Positions 1-9,351 are shown, counted from the first letter of the stretch. The stretch: DNA of 64,000 nt from Rhodococcus ruber NBRC 15591 (GCF_001894945.1 NZ_BCXE01000001.1:124001-188000), one strand, 5' to 3'. Notes: generated by a model from the letters alone, not told the origin. A program made the numbers and translations.

Positions 1-113
1 CTGACCGTGGTCATCGGCAGGGCGACCGCGGTGGACGGCAGCTTGAGGGTCTCTTCGTACGCGGTGACGGCCAGCCCGGCCGCCACCCGCGCCATGAACG
101 GTGGACGGATCAT
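1..113 (-). CDS. lipid droplet-associated protein, N-terminal part (cut by window edge)
   Basis: Reading leftward from an ATG at 111-113, the first 37 codons begin MIRPPFMARVAAGLAVTA and continue through YEETLKLPSTAVALPMTTV before the window ends. This short alpha-helical N-terminus resembles the conserved actinobacterial lipid droplet-associated protein found beside ispH (the Rv1109c position in Mycobacterium tuberculosis). It is too short for domain analysis. It is divergent from ispH, with 79 bp between the two starts. The assignment rests on the N-terminal pattern and the conserved neighbourhood. Confidence 0.6.
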   Translation of the reverse strand, partial: MIRPPFMARVAAGLAVTAYEETLKLPSTAVALPMTTV

Positions 114-180
114 GGGAAACAGACTGCCTCACGTGCCGCCCGATTGGTAGCCGAGGACGGCCGGCCCCGCGGACGGCCCG

Positions 181-186
181 TACCCT
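181..186 (+). promoter_or_regulatory. candidate -10 of a leaderless ispH transcript
   Basis: TACCCT fits the actinobacterial -10 pattern TANNNT and lies 6 nt before the ATG. Transcription would start at or next to the start codon. A GGAGG follows at 187-191 but sits only 1 nt from the ATG, too close for a normal ribosome-binding site. Confidence 0.4.
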
Positions 187-192
187 GGAGGC

Positions 193-1194
193 ATGTCTGC
201 GCCTGTTCCCCTCGAAGTCGGAATCACTCGGTCGGCCGGTTCACCGGCTGCCGGCAAGCGCGTCCTGCTCGCCGAGCCGCGCGGGTACTGCGCCGGTGTC
301 GACCGGGCCGTCGAAACGGTGGAGAAGGCACTCGAGAAGCATGGTGCCCCGATCTACGTCCGCAAGGAGATCGTCCACAACCGGCACGTGGTCGAGACCC
401 TCGCCGAGCGAGGTGTCGTCTTCGTCGAGGAGACCGACGAGGTACCCGAGGGCGCGGTGCTCGTGTTCTCGGCGCACGGTGTCTCCCCTGCGGTGCACGC
501 CTCCGCCGCCGAACGCAGCCTGCGCACCATCGATGCCACGTGCCCCCTGGTGACGAAGGTGCATCAGGAGGCGAAGCGCTTCGCCCGCGACGACTACGAC
601 ATCCTGCTCATCGGTCACGAAGGCCACGAGGAGGTGGAGGGCACTGCCGGCGAGGCCCCCGACCACGTCCAGCTCGTCGACGGTCCGGACGCGGTCGACC
701 AGGTCACCGTGCGCGACGAGGCGAAGGTCATCTGGCTCTCGCAGACCACCCTCAGCGTCGACGAGACCATGGAGACGGTCCAGCGGCTGCGCGCGAAGTT
801 CCCGCTGCTGCAGGATCCCCCGAGCGACGACATCTGCTACGCCACCCAGAATCGGCAGGTGGCGGTCAAGGCGATGGCGCCCGAATGCGACCTGGTCATC
901 GTCGTGGGGTCCCGCAATTCGTCGAACTCGGTCCGGCTCGTGGAGGTGGCTCTGGGGGCCGGTGCCCGGGCCGCGCATCTCGTCGACTACGCCCGCGAGG
1001 TCGACCCGGCATGGCTCGACGGCGTCCGGACCGTGGGCATCACCTCCGGCGCCTCGGTGCCGGAGGTCCTCGTACGCGGCGTGATCGACCTGCTCGCCGA
1101 GCACGGTTTCGCCGACGTGCAGTCGGTCACCACAGCCAACGAGACCTTGGTGTTCGCGCTGCCGCGCGAACTGCGCTCCGCGCGTCGCGCGTAA
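193..1194 (+). CDS. ispH: 4-hydroxy-3-methylbut-2-enyl diphosphate reductase
   Basis: Final step of the MEP isoprenoid pathway: reductive conversion of HMBPP to IPP and DMAPP by a cytosolic [4Fe-4S] enzyme. The 333-aa product has the three cluster cysteines in their family contexts: Cys33 in GYCAGV, Cys117 in DATCPLV and Cys215 in ICYATQNR. The catalytic-site motif SAHGVSP and the SRNSSNS loop are also present. Length is normal for actinobacterial IspH/LytB. An alternative start would lie inside the divergent gene's promoter. A TACCCT hexamer ends 6 nt before the ATG, so the mRNA may be leaderless. The order lipid-droplet gene, ispH, DUF6542, ychF matches the Mycobacterium lytB2 locus. Confidence 0.97.
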   Translation: MSAPVPLEVGITRSAGSPAAGKRVLLAEPRGYCAGVDRAVETVEKALEKHGAPIYVRKEIVHNRHVVETLAERGVVFVEETDEVPEGAVLVFSAHGVSPAVHASAAERSLRTIDATCPLVTKVHQEAKRFARDDYDILLIGHEGHEEVEGTAGEAPDHVQLVDGPDAVDQVTVRDEAKVIWLSQTTLSVDETMETVQRLRAKFPLLQDPPSDDICYATQNRQVAVKAMAPECDLVIVVGSRNSSNSVRLVEVALGAGARAAHLVDYAREVDPAWLDGVRTVGITSGASVPEVLVRGVIDLLAEHGFADVQSVTTANETLVFALPRELRSARRA

Positions 1195-1224
1195 TCCGGC
1201 GCGCGTGATCCGGCGCGGACTCGG

Positions 1225-2205
1225 TCAGTCCTCGTACCGGTCCCGATAGCGCACCCGGGGCTGCCGGTAGTCCGGGGTCTCCGGTCCCGGCGCCCGCCGA
1301 CGGGACGGCGGGGGCACCTCTCCCCGCTCGTAGGGACGGTCGGGGCGGGAGCGGTGATCGCCGCGCCGGTCGTAGTCCCGGCGGGTCTCGGCGGCCCGCC
1401 GTGGGGCCGGTTCGGCTCGCCGTGGGGCCGGTTCGGCCCGTCGTGGGGCGGGTTCGGCTCGCCGTGGGGCCGGCTCGGCTCGCCGGGTCCGGTAGGCGAC
1501 ATCGGGTGCCGCGGGCGGCTCGCCGGCGCCGCGGCGCGCCGCGTCCGGAGCCGGGGCGGTGGTGCGGCGCCGCACCACCGGGTTGTCGCGCGTGTCTGCA
1601 ACCTGTCGCACGCTTGCCTTTGTGGAGGCCGGGGGTCGGGCGGCCGCACGGGCGCGACGTCCCCGCGCCGGCTTCGCAGCCCCACCACCGTCGCGGTCCA
1701 GCTGCGAGTCGCGTGACGGGGCCCCGGCGGCGCGTGCGCCCCGCCGGCGCGGACGGGCCGGGGCCGGTACCTGCGACCGGCTCAGGAAGATCCGCAGCCC
1801 GCCGACGACCAGGACCGCCACCGTGGCGGTGAGCATCACCGGGAACCGGTTCACCAGCGGATACGCCACGTTGAGCGCTAGGTCCTTCAGGCCCCCACCA
1901 CCGGATTCGACGAGGAACTCCTGCGCGATCGGAACGGCGACGAGCAGCAGCAGCGGCGGCTGGGCCATCGCGGTGAACAGCGCCCGATGCTGCACGGCCG
2001 CTACCGCCGCGACGCAACCGAGCACGTAGAACGCGGAGAACGCCGAACCCAGTTCGTTACCGCGTGCCGCATCGATGAGGAAGCCGAGCAGGGTCGAGCC
2101 CGCCGCGACGAGGACCGCGCCCCACCACGGGACGCCAGGCACAGTGGGCGCCACCGACCGCATGTCGAGCGGCACCGCCGAGCGAGCACGTTGCGTTGCA
2201 GACAC
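1225..2205 (-). CDS. DUF6542 membrane protein with repeat-rich C-terminal tail
   Basis: A 326-aa protein of unknown function at the Rv1111c position between ispH and ychF. Residues about 25-145 contain four hydrophobic segments (for example around WWGAVLVAAGSTLLGFL and LTATVAVLVVGGLRIFL), matching the DUF6542 membrane region. The rest is a very Arg/Pro/Ala-rich, probably disordered cytoplasmic tail. It includes four perfect or near-perfect copies of the heptad RRAEPAP followed by RRAAETRRD. The tail is strongly basic and ends RYRDRYED. The start MSATQRARSAVPLD is the only one that keeps all the membrane segments. It is convergent with ispH across 30 bp. Confidence 0.75.
   Translation of the reverse strand: MSATQRARSAVPLDMRSVAPTVPGVPWWGAVLVAAGSTLLGFLIDAARGNELGSAFSAFYVLGCVAAVAAVQHRALFTAMAQPPLLLLVAVPIAQEFLVESGGGGLKDLALNVAYPLVNRFPVMLTATVAVLVVGGLRIFLSRSQVPAPARPRRRGARAAGAPSRDSQLDRDGGGAAKPARGRRARAAARPPASTKASVRQVADTRDNPVVRRRTTAPAPDAARRGAGEPPAAPDVAYRTRRAEPAPRRAEPAPRRAEPAPRRAEPAPRRAAETRRDYDRRGDHRSRPDRPYERGEVPPPSRRRAPGPETPDYRQPRVRYRDRYED
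1396..1494. repeat. 21-bp in-frame tandem repeat inside the DUF6542 gene
   Basis: About four consecutive 21-bp units (plus-strand core CGCCGTGGGGCCGGTTCGGC) encode the repeated heptad RRAEPAP on the minus strand. Units differ by single substitutions only. Copy number could vary between strains without breaking the reading frame. Confidence 0.8.
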
Positions 2206-2228
2206 ATGTCGACACTAGACCCCTCGGG

Positions 2229-3392
2229 TCAACTTGCTTCGTCGACAGGACCGTCGGACTCGGAAGTATCCGTCGGCGTCACGCGGCGCGGCCACGCATC
2301 GACCGGTCGCACCTCCGGGTGTTCGCCGTCGAAGATCTCCAGTTCGCTCAGCTTCCGGGCCGTCACCCCGACCCGGGACTCCATCGACGCGACGGTCAGG
2401 TTGAACGAGTCGACGGCCTTGCCCAGCTGGGACCCGAGCCGATCGAGGTGTCCGCCGACGACCCCGATCCGCTGATACAGCTCCCGGCCGAGCTGGTGGA
2501 TCGTCGCGGCCTCCTTCGACAGGGCCTCCTGGCGCCAGGTGTGCGCGATGGTGCGCAGCAGCGCCACGAGGGTGGTGGGGGTGGCCAGGATCACGTTCCG
2601 CGCGAACGCGTACTCGAGCAGGTCCGAATCCGCGGCCAGCGCCGCATCGAGGAACGGGTCGCCGGGAACGAACAGCACCACGAACTCGGGCGTCGGATCG
2701 AACGATTCCCAATAGGCCTTCGCCGAGAGCTGGTCGACATGCGTGCGTACCTGACGGGCGTGCCGCACCAGGTGCTGGTCACGCCGAGCGACGTCCTCCT
2801 CCTGGGCGGCGTCGAGATAGGCGGCGAACGGCACCTTCGCATCCACGACGATCTGCTTGCCACCGGCGAGATACACCAGCAGATCCGGGCGGACCCCGTC
2901 CCGGGTGACCTGGGTGTCGAAGTCGCAGTGCCGCACCATGCCGGCGAGCTCGACGACGCGTTCGAGCTGGATCTCGCCCCACCGTCCGCGCACCTGCGGG
3001 GCGCGCAGGGCCGTCACCAGCTGCTGCGTCTGCGTCGAGAGCAGCTGCGAGGCGCGGTGCATGCCTTCGACCTGCTCGGTGAGACCGGCGTACGCGTGCA
3101 CCCGGTTGCGCTCGACGTGCTCCACCTGCCGGGCGAGCGCCCCCACTGCCTCCTGCAAGGGTCCGACGAGACGTGAGACCTGTTCACCGATCGCGCCCGA
3201 ATGGCGGCGGGCGGAGTCCTCGCTCACGGCGCCGAGCGCTTGCCGCAGCTGCCCCTCGTTCTCGCGCAGGGCCGCGAGCTGGGCCTCCGCCCGCGCGGCG
3301 CGGTCGCCGCTGCGGGCGGCGTGCAGCAACCAGCCGACAACCACGCCGAGCGCGAGGGCCGCGAGCAACGCCAGTGCCGTGAGTGCCGTCAT
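2229..3392 (-). CDS. rmuC: DNA recombination protein RmuC
   Basis: Inner-membrane-anchored protein of the RmuC family, which limits recombination at inverted repeats and is predicted to be a PD-(D/E)XK-like nuclease. The product has an N-terminal membrane helix (residues about 1-22), a coiled-coil region to about residue 110, then the RmuC domain. Family stretches include RGRWGEIQLERVVE, RPDLLVYLAGGKQIVVDAKVP and EFVVLFVPGDPFL. The ATG at 3390-3392 (MTALTALALL) puts the membrane helix at the very N-terminus. Upstream ATG/GTG codons at 3401 and 3428 add only a few polar residues. It is divergent from sbcD with an 84-bp gap, so two double-strand-break genes share a promoter region. Confidence 0.93.
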   Translation of the reverse strand: MTALTALALLAALALGVVVGWLLHAARSGDRAARAEAQLAALRENEGQLRQALGAVSEDSARRHSGAIGEQVSRLVGPLQEAVGALARQVEHVERNRVHAYAGLTEQVEGMHRASQLLSTQTQQLVTALRAPQVRGRWGEIQLERVVELAGMVRHCDFDTQVTRDGVRPDLLVYLAGGKQIVVDAKVPFAAYLDAAQEEDVARRDQHLVRHARQVRTHVDQLSAKAYWESFDPTPEFVVLFVPGDPFLDAALAADSDLLEYAFARNVILATPTTLVALLRTIAHTWRQEALSKEAATIHQLGRELYQRIGVVGGHLDRLGSQLGKAVDSFNLTVASMESRVGVTARKLSELEIFDGEHPEVRPVDAWPRRVTPTDTSESDGPVDEAS

Positions 3393-3462
3393 GGTGCGCA
3401 TGATGCCCGAGTGGACCGACAGGCTCACCCGGACCGGGCGACGGCGTGTCGGTGCGCTGCTC

Positions 3463-3468
3463 TACGGT
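3463..3468 (+). promoter_or_regulatory. candidate -10 of a leaderless sbcD transcript
   Basis: TACGGT lies 8 nt before the sbcD ATG, matching TANNNT at the spacing expected for a leaderless mRNA. There is no purine-rich ribosome-binding site before the ATG. Confidence 0.35.
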
Positions 3469-3476
3469 CTGACGGC

Positions 3477-4652
3477 ATGCGGATCCTGCACACCTCGGAC
3501 TGGCACATCGGCCGCACCTTCCACGGTGTGGATCTGCTGTCCGACCAGGCCCAGGCCCTCGCCGCCCTCGCCGACCTCGTCGCCGAGCGGCACGTCGACG
3601 TGGTCGTGGTGGCCGGGGACGTCTACGACCGCTCCATCCCGAGTGCCGATGCCGTCGCGGTGTGCAACGCGGGGCTCGAAGCGATCCGCGCGGCCGGTGC
3701 CGTCATCGTCGCGACGTCCGGCAACCACGACTCGCCCGTCCGCCTGGGCGCGGGCGCGGCGTTCGCCGCCGAGGGCGGGCTGCATCTGATCACCCGGGTC
3801 TCCCAGATCGACCGGCCCGTCCTGCTCGACGATGCCCACGGCACCGTCGCCTTCTACGGCATCCCCTACCTGGAGCCGGAGATCACCCGCGCCGACCTGG
3901 GCGTGCCCGAGGCGCGCTCACACGCGGAGATCCTCGGCGCGGCGATGAACCGGGTCCGCGCCGACGCCCGCGCCCGCGGCGTCCGCGCCGTGGTTCTCGC
4001 GCACGCCTTCGTCGTCGGCGCCGAAGCCTCCGGTTCCGAGCGGTCCATCTCGGTCGGCGGCGTCGAAACCGTCCCGGCGTCGGCGTTCGACGGCGTCGAC
4101 TACGTCGCGCTCGGTCATCTGCACTCCCCGCAGACCGTCGCCGAGCACGTCCGTTACTCGGGTTCGCCGCTGCCGTACTCGTTCGGGGAGCGCACCCATC
4201 GCAAAGCCGTGTGGCTCGTCGAGCTGGATGCGGCCGGGCGGGCGGGCGTCGAGCGTGTCGACCTGCCAGTCGTGCGGGGCCTGAGCCGTCTCACCGGCGT
4301 CCTCGACGAGCTGCTCACCGACGACGCGCACGCCGCGGCGGAGGAGCACTACGTCTCGGCCGTTCTCACCGACGCCGTGCGCCCCCTCGACGCGATGCGT
4401 CGGCTGGAGGCCCGTTTCCCCCGGGCCGTCCACGTCGAGTGGGACCCGCCCGTCGCGACCTCGACCGGCACCTATCGGCAGAAGGTGCGCGGCCGGACCG
4501 ACCTCGACATCGCCCGGGAGTTCCTCACCGACGTGCGCTCCGAGCCGTCCGCGCGGGAGCTGCGCTGGGTACAGCAGGCGCTGCGCGACGTCGACCGCGC
4601 CGCGGGTGTCGGAACCGAGCAGACCGTCGCACCGGGGGAGGCGTCCGCGTGA
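3477..4652 (+). CDS. sbcD: exonuclease subunit SbcD
   Basis: Nuclease subunit of the SbcCD (Mre11-Rad50-like) complex, which cleaves hairpins and protein-blocked DNA ends. The 391-aa protein starts MRILHTSDWHIG, with the metal-binding Asp8 and His10. It also carries GDVYDRS, TSGNHDSPVRL and YVALGHLHSPQ, the ordered metallophosphoesterase motifs. The C-terminal region is the capping domain that contacts SbcC. Upstream in-frame codons back to 3201 are rejected because they run through rmuC. The stop overlaps the sbcC start by 4 bp (GTGA), which indicates translational coupling. Confidence 0.96.
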   Translation: MRILHTSDWHIGRTFHGVDLLSDQAQALAALADLVAERHVDVVVVAGDVYDRSIPSADAVAVCNAGLEAIRAAGAVIVATSGNHDSPVRLGAGAAFAAEGGLHLITRVSQIDRPVLLDDAHGTVAFYGIPYLEPEITRADLGVPEARSHAEILGAAMNRVRADARARGVRAVVLAHAFVVGAEASGSERSISVGGVETVPASAFDGVDYVALGHLHSPQTVAEHVRYSGSPLPYSFGERTHRKAVWLVELDAAGRAGVERVDLPVVRGLSRLTGVLDELLTDDAHAAAEEHYVSAVLTDAVRPLDAMRRLEARFPRAVHVEWDPPVATSTGTYRQKVRGRTDLDIAREFLTDVRSEPSARELRWVQQALRDVDRAAGVGTEQTVAPGEASA

Positions 4653-7624
4653 GGCTGCACCAGCTGGAGGTCACCGCGTTCGGCCCGTTCGCCGACACCG
4701 TGCGGGTGGACTTCGACGAACTCGGCGCCGACGGACTGTTCCTGCTGCACGGCCGCACCGGCGCCGGCAAGACCTCCATCCTCGATGCGGTGGCGTTCGC
4801 CCTGTACGGCACGGTGCCCGGGGCCCGCGCCGACGGGCGCCGGCTGCTGTCCGATCACGCACCCGCCGGCACCGCACCCCAGGTGAGCCTCGAGGCGACC
4901 GTCGCCGGCCGGCGGCTGCGGATCGTGCGCAGCCCCGACTACGAGCGTCCGAAGCTGCGCGGAACCGGGACCGTCAAGCAGAACGCCAAAGCGAGCCTGA
5001 CCTGGCTCGACGGCTCGGGTGAGCACCTCTCCCGGCTGCCCGACATCGGGGAGGCCGTCCGGCGGCTGCTCGGGATGAGCGCCGAGCAGTTCTTCCAGGT
5101 CGTGCTGCTGCCGCAGGGCGAGTTCGCGAAGTTCCTGCGCGCCGACAGCGAGGACCGCGGCAAGCTGCTCGAGCGGCTGTTCGACACCACCCGATTCGGC
5201 TCCGTCGAACGCTGGTTCAAGGACCGGCGCAGTGCCGCAGCCACCCGCCTCGAGGAACAGCAGCGTGCCGTCGACCTGCTCCTCGCCAAGGTCAGCGCGG
5301 CCGCCGGCCTCGAGGCGGGCGCCGACTCCGAACCGGTCGTGTGGGCGCATCGACTGCGCGACGACGCCGCCGAGAACCGGGACCTCGCGCTGGCGGCACT
5401 CGACCGTGCGCGCGCCGACGACATCCGCGATCGGGCGGCCCTCGCGGAGGCGACCGAGCTGCGACGGTGCCAGGAACGCCGCGCCCGCGCGGTCGCCGAG
5501 CTCGCCGAGCTGGATGCCGCGGCCGCCGAGCTGCAGACTTTGACCGCCGAACTCGACACGGCCCGGCGGGCGGCGCCGGTCGTCGAGATCGCCCGGGACG
5601 CGCACCGCGCCGCCGAAGCCGCCGCCACCGCCCATGCCGCCGCGGTGGACGCGGCCGCGCCCCTCGCCGCCGACCGGGAGGGTCGGGCCCTCGTCGCGCA
5701 GCTCGACGGTTCCCCCGCCGACGCCGACCGCGGACTGATCCGGCCCCACGAACAGCGTTGGTCGGCGGAGGTGGTCCGCCTCGACGGCCTGCTCGAGCAG
5801 GAGCAGCGGCTGATCCTGCTCGAGACCGACCGCGCCGCCCTGCAGCAGCAGCGCCGCGATCTGGCGGTGCGCGCCGAACGGATCGCCGAGGAACTGGACG
5901 AACTCCCCGGTCGCCGCGACGCTGCGGAGAAGGCCGCGCGCGAGTCCGAGCAGGCCGCCGCCACGCTGCCCCGGCTCGAGGCCGACCTCACGCGAACCAG
6001 CGACGCCCTCGCCGCCGCCACCGAACTGCAGAACCTGGCCCCGCAGCTGCACCGGCTCGAGGACGAGGTCGTCGCCCGTCGCGACGCACACCTCGACGCG
6101 CGCACCGCCCTGCTCGACGTGCGTGAGCGCCGCATCGCCGGGATGGCCGCCGAACTGGCCACCGCGCTGGTCGACGGGCATCCGTGCGTGGTGTGCGGAG
6201 CCACCGCTCATCCGTCCCCGGCCCGGCCGGCGCCGGACACCGCCACCAAGGCGGACGAGGACGCGGCCCGGGACGCCGAGCAGCGAGCCGGCGCGGAACT
6301 GACGCGGGCGCAGGCGGCCGTCGCGGACCTCGCCAACACCGTCGCGGTGCTGCGGCAGCGCTGCGGCGACGCCGGTCTCGAAGAACTCACCGAGGCGCGG
6401 GCCGGGGCCGCCGCCGCGCACGCCGCGGCGGCGGCCACCGCGGCCGAATGCGAGCGCCGCCGCGGTGAGATCGCGCGGCTGCGCCAACTCGACGCCGACC
6501 TGCGCGAGCAGGCGCACGCGGTGGATGTCGAGGCCGCCCAGGCTGCGCACCGCGAGGAGAGCGCCGCCGCGGAGGCCGACGAGATCCGTGCCCGCATCAC
6601 CGCGGCAGCCGGGGACGCAGACTCCCTCGCCACCCGCCGGCGTCGGATCGCGACGCTCGCCGCCGCCGCGGCGAACCTGCTCGACGCCCGGGTTCGGGCC
6701 GCGAACGAGGCGACGAGCGCGCGCGAACGTGCCCGGGAGGCGGCCGCAGCCGCAGAACGGGCGGGATTCGCGAGCGTCGAGCAGGCCCTGGCGGCCGTCC
6801 GTCCCGAGGCGCGTCTGCGCGAGATCGACCAGGTGCTGCGCGCGGCGGCCGACCGGCGCGCGGCGGCGCAGGGCGTGCTCGACGACCCGGATACGGCACG
6901 GGTCGGCGACGACCCGGTGGACCTGGCCGAACCGGAGGGCGCGGTCGCGCGCAGTGCGGCCGCACTGGCCGCGGCCGTCTCCGCAGCCTCCGAGGCCGAG
7001 CGACGCCACGCCGACATCGAGAAGTTCGCGACGCGCCTCGAAGACGAGTACGCGAAGCTGGTGCCGCTGCGGGACGAGCAGGCCGAACTCGCAGCCCTCG
7101 CCGAAGTCGTCGCGGGCACCGGGCAGAATGCGCGCAAGATGTCGCTGCGCTCGTACGTCCTCGCGGCCCGCCTCGAGGAGGTCGCCGAATCGGCCTCGGT
7201 GCGGCTGCGGCGCATGTCCGGTGGCCGCTACGAGTTCGTGCACTCCGATGCGGCAGGCACGCACGGCAAGCGCGGTGGCCTCGGGCTCGACATCCACGAC
7301 GAATACACCGGTGTGGTGCGGTCCACGAAGACCCTCTCGGGCGGCGAGTCGTTCCAGGCGTCGCTGGCGCTGGCGCTCGGGCTCGCAGATGTCGTCGCCG
7401 CCGAATCCGGGGGACTGGTGCTCGACACGATGTTCATCGACGAGGGGTTCGGCACGCTCGACGCCGACGCGCTCGACGCGGTGATGGGCGTGCTCGACGA
7501 ACTGCGCGCCGGCGGCCGGGTGGTCGGCGTGGTCAGCCACGTCGACGAAATGCGTCAGCGTATCCCCAGCCGCCTGCACGTCGTGCGCGGCCGCGCCGGG
7601 TCCACGGTGGAGATCGCCGGCTGA
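4649..7624 (+). CDS. sbcC: exonuclease subunit SbcC (SMC-like ATPase)
   Basis: ATPase and DNA-tethering subunit of SbcCD. The 991-aa product has an N-terminal Walker A, GRTGAGKTSILDAV, followed by the Q-loop region LLPQGEFAKFLRA. Long Ala/Glu/Arg-rich coiled-coil arms are split by a zinc-hook CVVC (Cys513 and Cys516) close to the exact middle. The C-terminal lobe has the ABC signature LSGGESFQASLALALG and a Walker B-like LDTMFIDEGFGTLD. The start is the GTG at 4649, overlapping the sbcD stop. The reading frame stays open far upstream only because of the high GC content. Confidence 0.96.
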   Translation: MRLHQLEVTAFGPFADTVRVDFDELGADGLFLLHGRTGAGKTSILDAVAFALYGTVPGARADGRRLLSDHAPAGTAPQVSLEATVAGRRLRIVRSPDYERPKLRGTGTVKQNAKASLTWLDGSGEHLSRLPDIGEAVRRLLGMSAEQFFQVVLLPQGEFAKFLRADSEDRGKLLERLFDTTRFGSVERWFKDRRSAAATRLEEQQRAVDLLLAKVSAAAGLEAGADSEPVVWAHRLRDDAAENRDLALAALDRARADDIRDRAALAEATELRRCQERRARAVAELAELDAAAAELQTLTAELDTARRAAPVVEIARDAHRAAEAAATAHAAAVDAAAPLAADREGRALVAQLDGSPADADRGLIRPHEQRWSAEVVRLDGLLEQEQRLILLETDRAALQQQRRDLAVRAERIAEELDELPGRRDAAEKAARESEQAAATLPRLEADLTRTSDALAAATELQNLAPQLHRLEDEVVARRDAHLDARTALLDVRERRIAGMAAELATALVDGHPCVVCGATAHPSPARPAPDTATKADEDAARDAEQRAGAELTRAQAAVADLANTVAVLRQRCGDAGLEELTEARAGAAAAHAAAAATAAECERRRGEIARLRQLDADLREQAHAVDVEAAQAAHREESAAAEADEIRARITAAAGDADSLATRRRRIATLAAAAANLLDARVRAANEATSARERAREAAAAAERAGFASVEQALAAVRPEARLREIDQVLRAAADRRAAAQGVLDDPDTARVGDDPVDLAEPEGAVARSAAALAAAVSAASEAERRHADIEKFATRLEDEYAKLVPLRDEQAELAALAEVVAGTGQNARKMSLRSYVLAARLEEVAESASVRLRRMSGGRYEFVHSDAAGTHGKRGGLGLDIHDEYTGVVRSTKTLSGGESFQASLALALGLADVVAAESGGLVLDTMFIDEGFGTLDADALDAVMGVLDELRAGGRVVGVVSHVDEMRQRIPSRLHVVRGRAGSTVEIAG

Positions 7625-7625
7625 G

Positions 7626-7644
7626 CCCGGCCGATCAGGCCGGG
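7626..7644. terminator. hairpin between convergent sbcC and transporter genes
   Basis: CCCGGCC, loop GATCA, GGCCGGG: a perfect 7-bp stem just past the sbcC stop. It overlaps the last codons of the convergent gene. There is no T-run, which is usual for high-GC actinobacteria. Confidence 0.45.
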
Positions 7645-8813
7645 CCGGGCTCGGCCGGTGCCGGTGGCAGTGCCGGGGTCTCCTCGGTCGTCTCGAGTTC
7701 GTCCGTCGCAGCGCTGCGCTCGTCGATCTGCTCGCCGACGTAACGCAGCACCACCGCGGCGACGGCCGCGACGGGGACGGCGAGGAACGCGCCGATGATG
7801 CCGAACAGCGACGATCCTGCGGTGACGGCGAGCAGCACGACCACCGCATGCAGATGCATGCTGCGCGACTGCAGCACGGGCTGGAGCACGTTCCCCTCGA
7901 GCTGCTGCACCGCGATGATGATGACGAGAACGATGATCGCGGTGGTCAGCCCGTTCGCGACGAGCGCCACGAGGACGGCGAGCGCTCCGGCGACGAAGGC
8001 ACCGACGATCGGGATGAACCCACCGATGAAGGTGAGGATCGCCAGCACCGGCGCCAGCGGCACCCCGAGGATGACCAGGCCCAGACCGATGAAGAACGCG
8101 TCGATGAAGCTGACGAGCGCCTGCGTGCGGATGAACCCGCCGAGGGTGTTCCACATCCGGATCAGCACCTCTTCCAGGTGCCGCCCGGCACGACCGCCAC
8201 CGACGGCGTGCACCCACGGGATGAATCGCGGCCCGTCCTTGATGAAGAAGAACACCAGGACGAGGACCAGGCCGATCGTCACCAGCAGGGAACCGGCCGT
8301 GCTGACGCCGGTGAACACGCCGCTGGCGATGGTGGCGCCGCTCTCCTGGACCTTGTCGATCACGACCTGGGTCGCGTTCTCGAGCTGCTCGTCCTTCAGG
8401 TTGAACGGGGGGCCCTGCACCCAGTCCAGCACCTTGTTGATGCCGTCGGTGGTCTTGTTCGCGAGTTCCGGTGCCTGCGCCACCACCGACGGGACGATGC
8501 CCGCGATGATGCCGCCGACGATCGCGAAGAACAGGAACAGCGTCAGGCCGGCGGAGGCCGCGGGCGGCACGCCGCGCTTCATCATGCCGCGGGTGGGCGG
8601 CCACAGCATGGTGGCGACGACGATCGCCAGTGCCACGGGCAGGACGATCACCCACATCTTCTCGATGATCCAGCCGATGACCAGCGCGCCCGCCGCGATC
8701 ACGACCAGCGCCGCCGACCACTTCGCCAGCGCCAGCCCGCCGGAGGCGATCAGCGTGGTGCGGTCCGGTTTCGGTGCCGGTGGCTTGCGCTCGGTGCTCT
8801 GCACATCGCTCAA
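7635..8813 (-). CDS. AI-2E family transporter (PerM-like membrane protein)
   Basis: Multi-pass membrane protein of the AI-2E/PerM family, whose members export small molecules or act as Na+(Li+)/H+ antiporters; the substrate is unknown here. The 392-aa protein has about eight hydrophobic helices. These include the paired segments near the start (SAALVVIAAGALVIGWII, VIVLPVALAIVVATML) and the C-terminal block with the family signature around GGFIPIVGAFVAG and QQLEGNVLQPVLQSR. A TTG at 8811-8813 with GGAAGGA about 7 nt upstream gives MSDVQSTERKPPAPKPD. A longer open frame reaches 9152 but would cover the lipoprotein gene on the other strand, so it is rejected. Confidence 0.88.
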   Translation of the reverse strand: MSDVQSTERKPPAPKPDRTTLIASGGLALAKWSAALVVIAAGALVIGWIIEKMWVIVLPVALAIVVATMLWPPTRGMMKRGVPPAASAGLTLFLFFAIVGGIIAGIVPSVVAQAPELANKTTDGINKVLDWVQGPPFNLKDEQLENATQVVIDKVQESGATIASGVFTGVSTAGSLLVTIGLVLVLVFFFIKDGPRFIPWVHAVGGGRAGRHLEEVLIRMWNTLGGFIRTQALVSFIDAFFIGLGLVILGVPLAPVLAILTFIGGFIPIVGAFVAGALAVLVALVANGLTTAIIVLVIIIAVQQLEGNVLQPVLQSRSMHLHAVVVLLAVTAGSSLFGIIGAFLAVPVAAVAAVVLRYVGEQIDERSAATDELETTEETPALPPAPAEPGPA

Positions 8814-8934
8814 CGGACGGTCCTTCCGATGCTCTCGACGCCGCGGATCGGGCTCCGTCTGCAATCTACGGGAACGGCGGCTCGGGGGGCGGTTCACCGG
8901 CGCGAAACCCACGGATCGTGGCAGGCTTTCGGCC

Positions 8935-9351
8935 ATGAAGAAGTTCACCGCCGTGCTGGCCGCGAGTGCCGCGGCTGTCGTGCTCGTGTCCTGCAGTTCC
9001 GGTGACGACGCGTCGAACGAGTCCGATGCGGCGCGCACAACGATCGGCGGGGCCGCCTCGAGCCTCGCCTCGGCCGCGTCGAGCGTCGCCGAGCGGGCGC
9101 GCGGCGCCTTCGACGAGGCGAAGCTCGCGACGTTCGTGGCCGCGTTCCGCACCGGCTACCCCAACCTCGCCGCCGACCGCGACGACGCCTCCATCGAGGC
9201 GATCGTCATCGAGACGTGCCCGCTGATCGACTCCGGCGCGAGCGATCAGGAGGTGATCGCCAAGGTCGGCGAGCTGGCGCAGAACGGGGACACCGCGCCC
9301 ACCGAGGAGCAGGCCGGCCGGATCTCGCAACTCGTCCGTGTCGCCTGCTGA
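8935..9351 (+). CDS. small secreted lipoprotein, function unknown
   Basis: A 138-aa protein with a lipoprotein signal peptide: MKK, a hydrophobic stretch, then the lipobox LVSC with the lipidated Cys20. The mature part has an Ala/Ser-rich linker. A compact domain follows with two cysteines (in VIETCPLIDS and the terminal VRVAC) that could form a disulfide. This layout resembles the small DUF732-type lipoproteins of Nocardiaceae and Mycobacteria, but I cannot place it firmly. It overlaps the downstream methyltransferase start by 14 nt and is divergent from the AI-2E transporter. Confidence 0.75.
   Translation: MKKFTAVLAASAAAVVLVSCSSGDDASNESDAARTTIGGAASSLASAASSVAERARGAFDEAKLATFVAAFRTGYPNLAADRDDASIEAIVIETCPLIDSGASDQEVIAKVGELAQNGDTAPTEEQAGRISQLVRVAC

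Noticed and set aside
1396-1494. Possible CRISPR-like direct repeats
   Set aside because: The units are contiguous without spacers and are in-frame codon repeats of a protein tail.
4472-7849. An open frame of over 1100 codons on the minus strand opposite sbcC
   Set aside because: It mirrors sbcC codon structure, has no recognisable domain, and sbcC has intact motifs throughout. Similar long antisense frames over recC, recB, recD and the permease genes were rejected for the same reason.
8814-9152. N-terminal extension of the AI-2E transporter
   Set aside because: It would overlap the lipoprotein gene on the other strand and adds non-membrane, low-complexity sequence. A TTG with a good ribosome-binding site gives the normal length.
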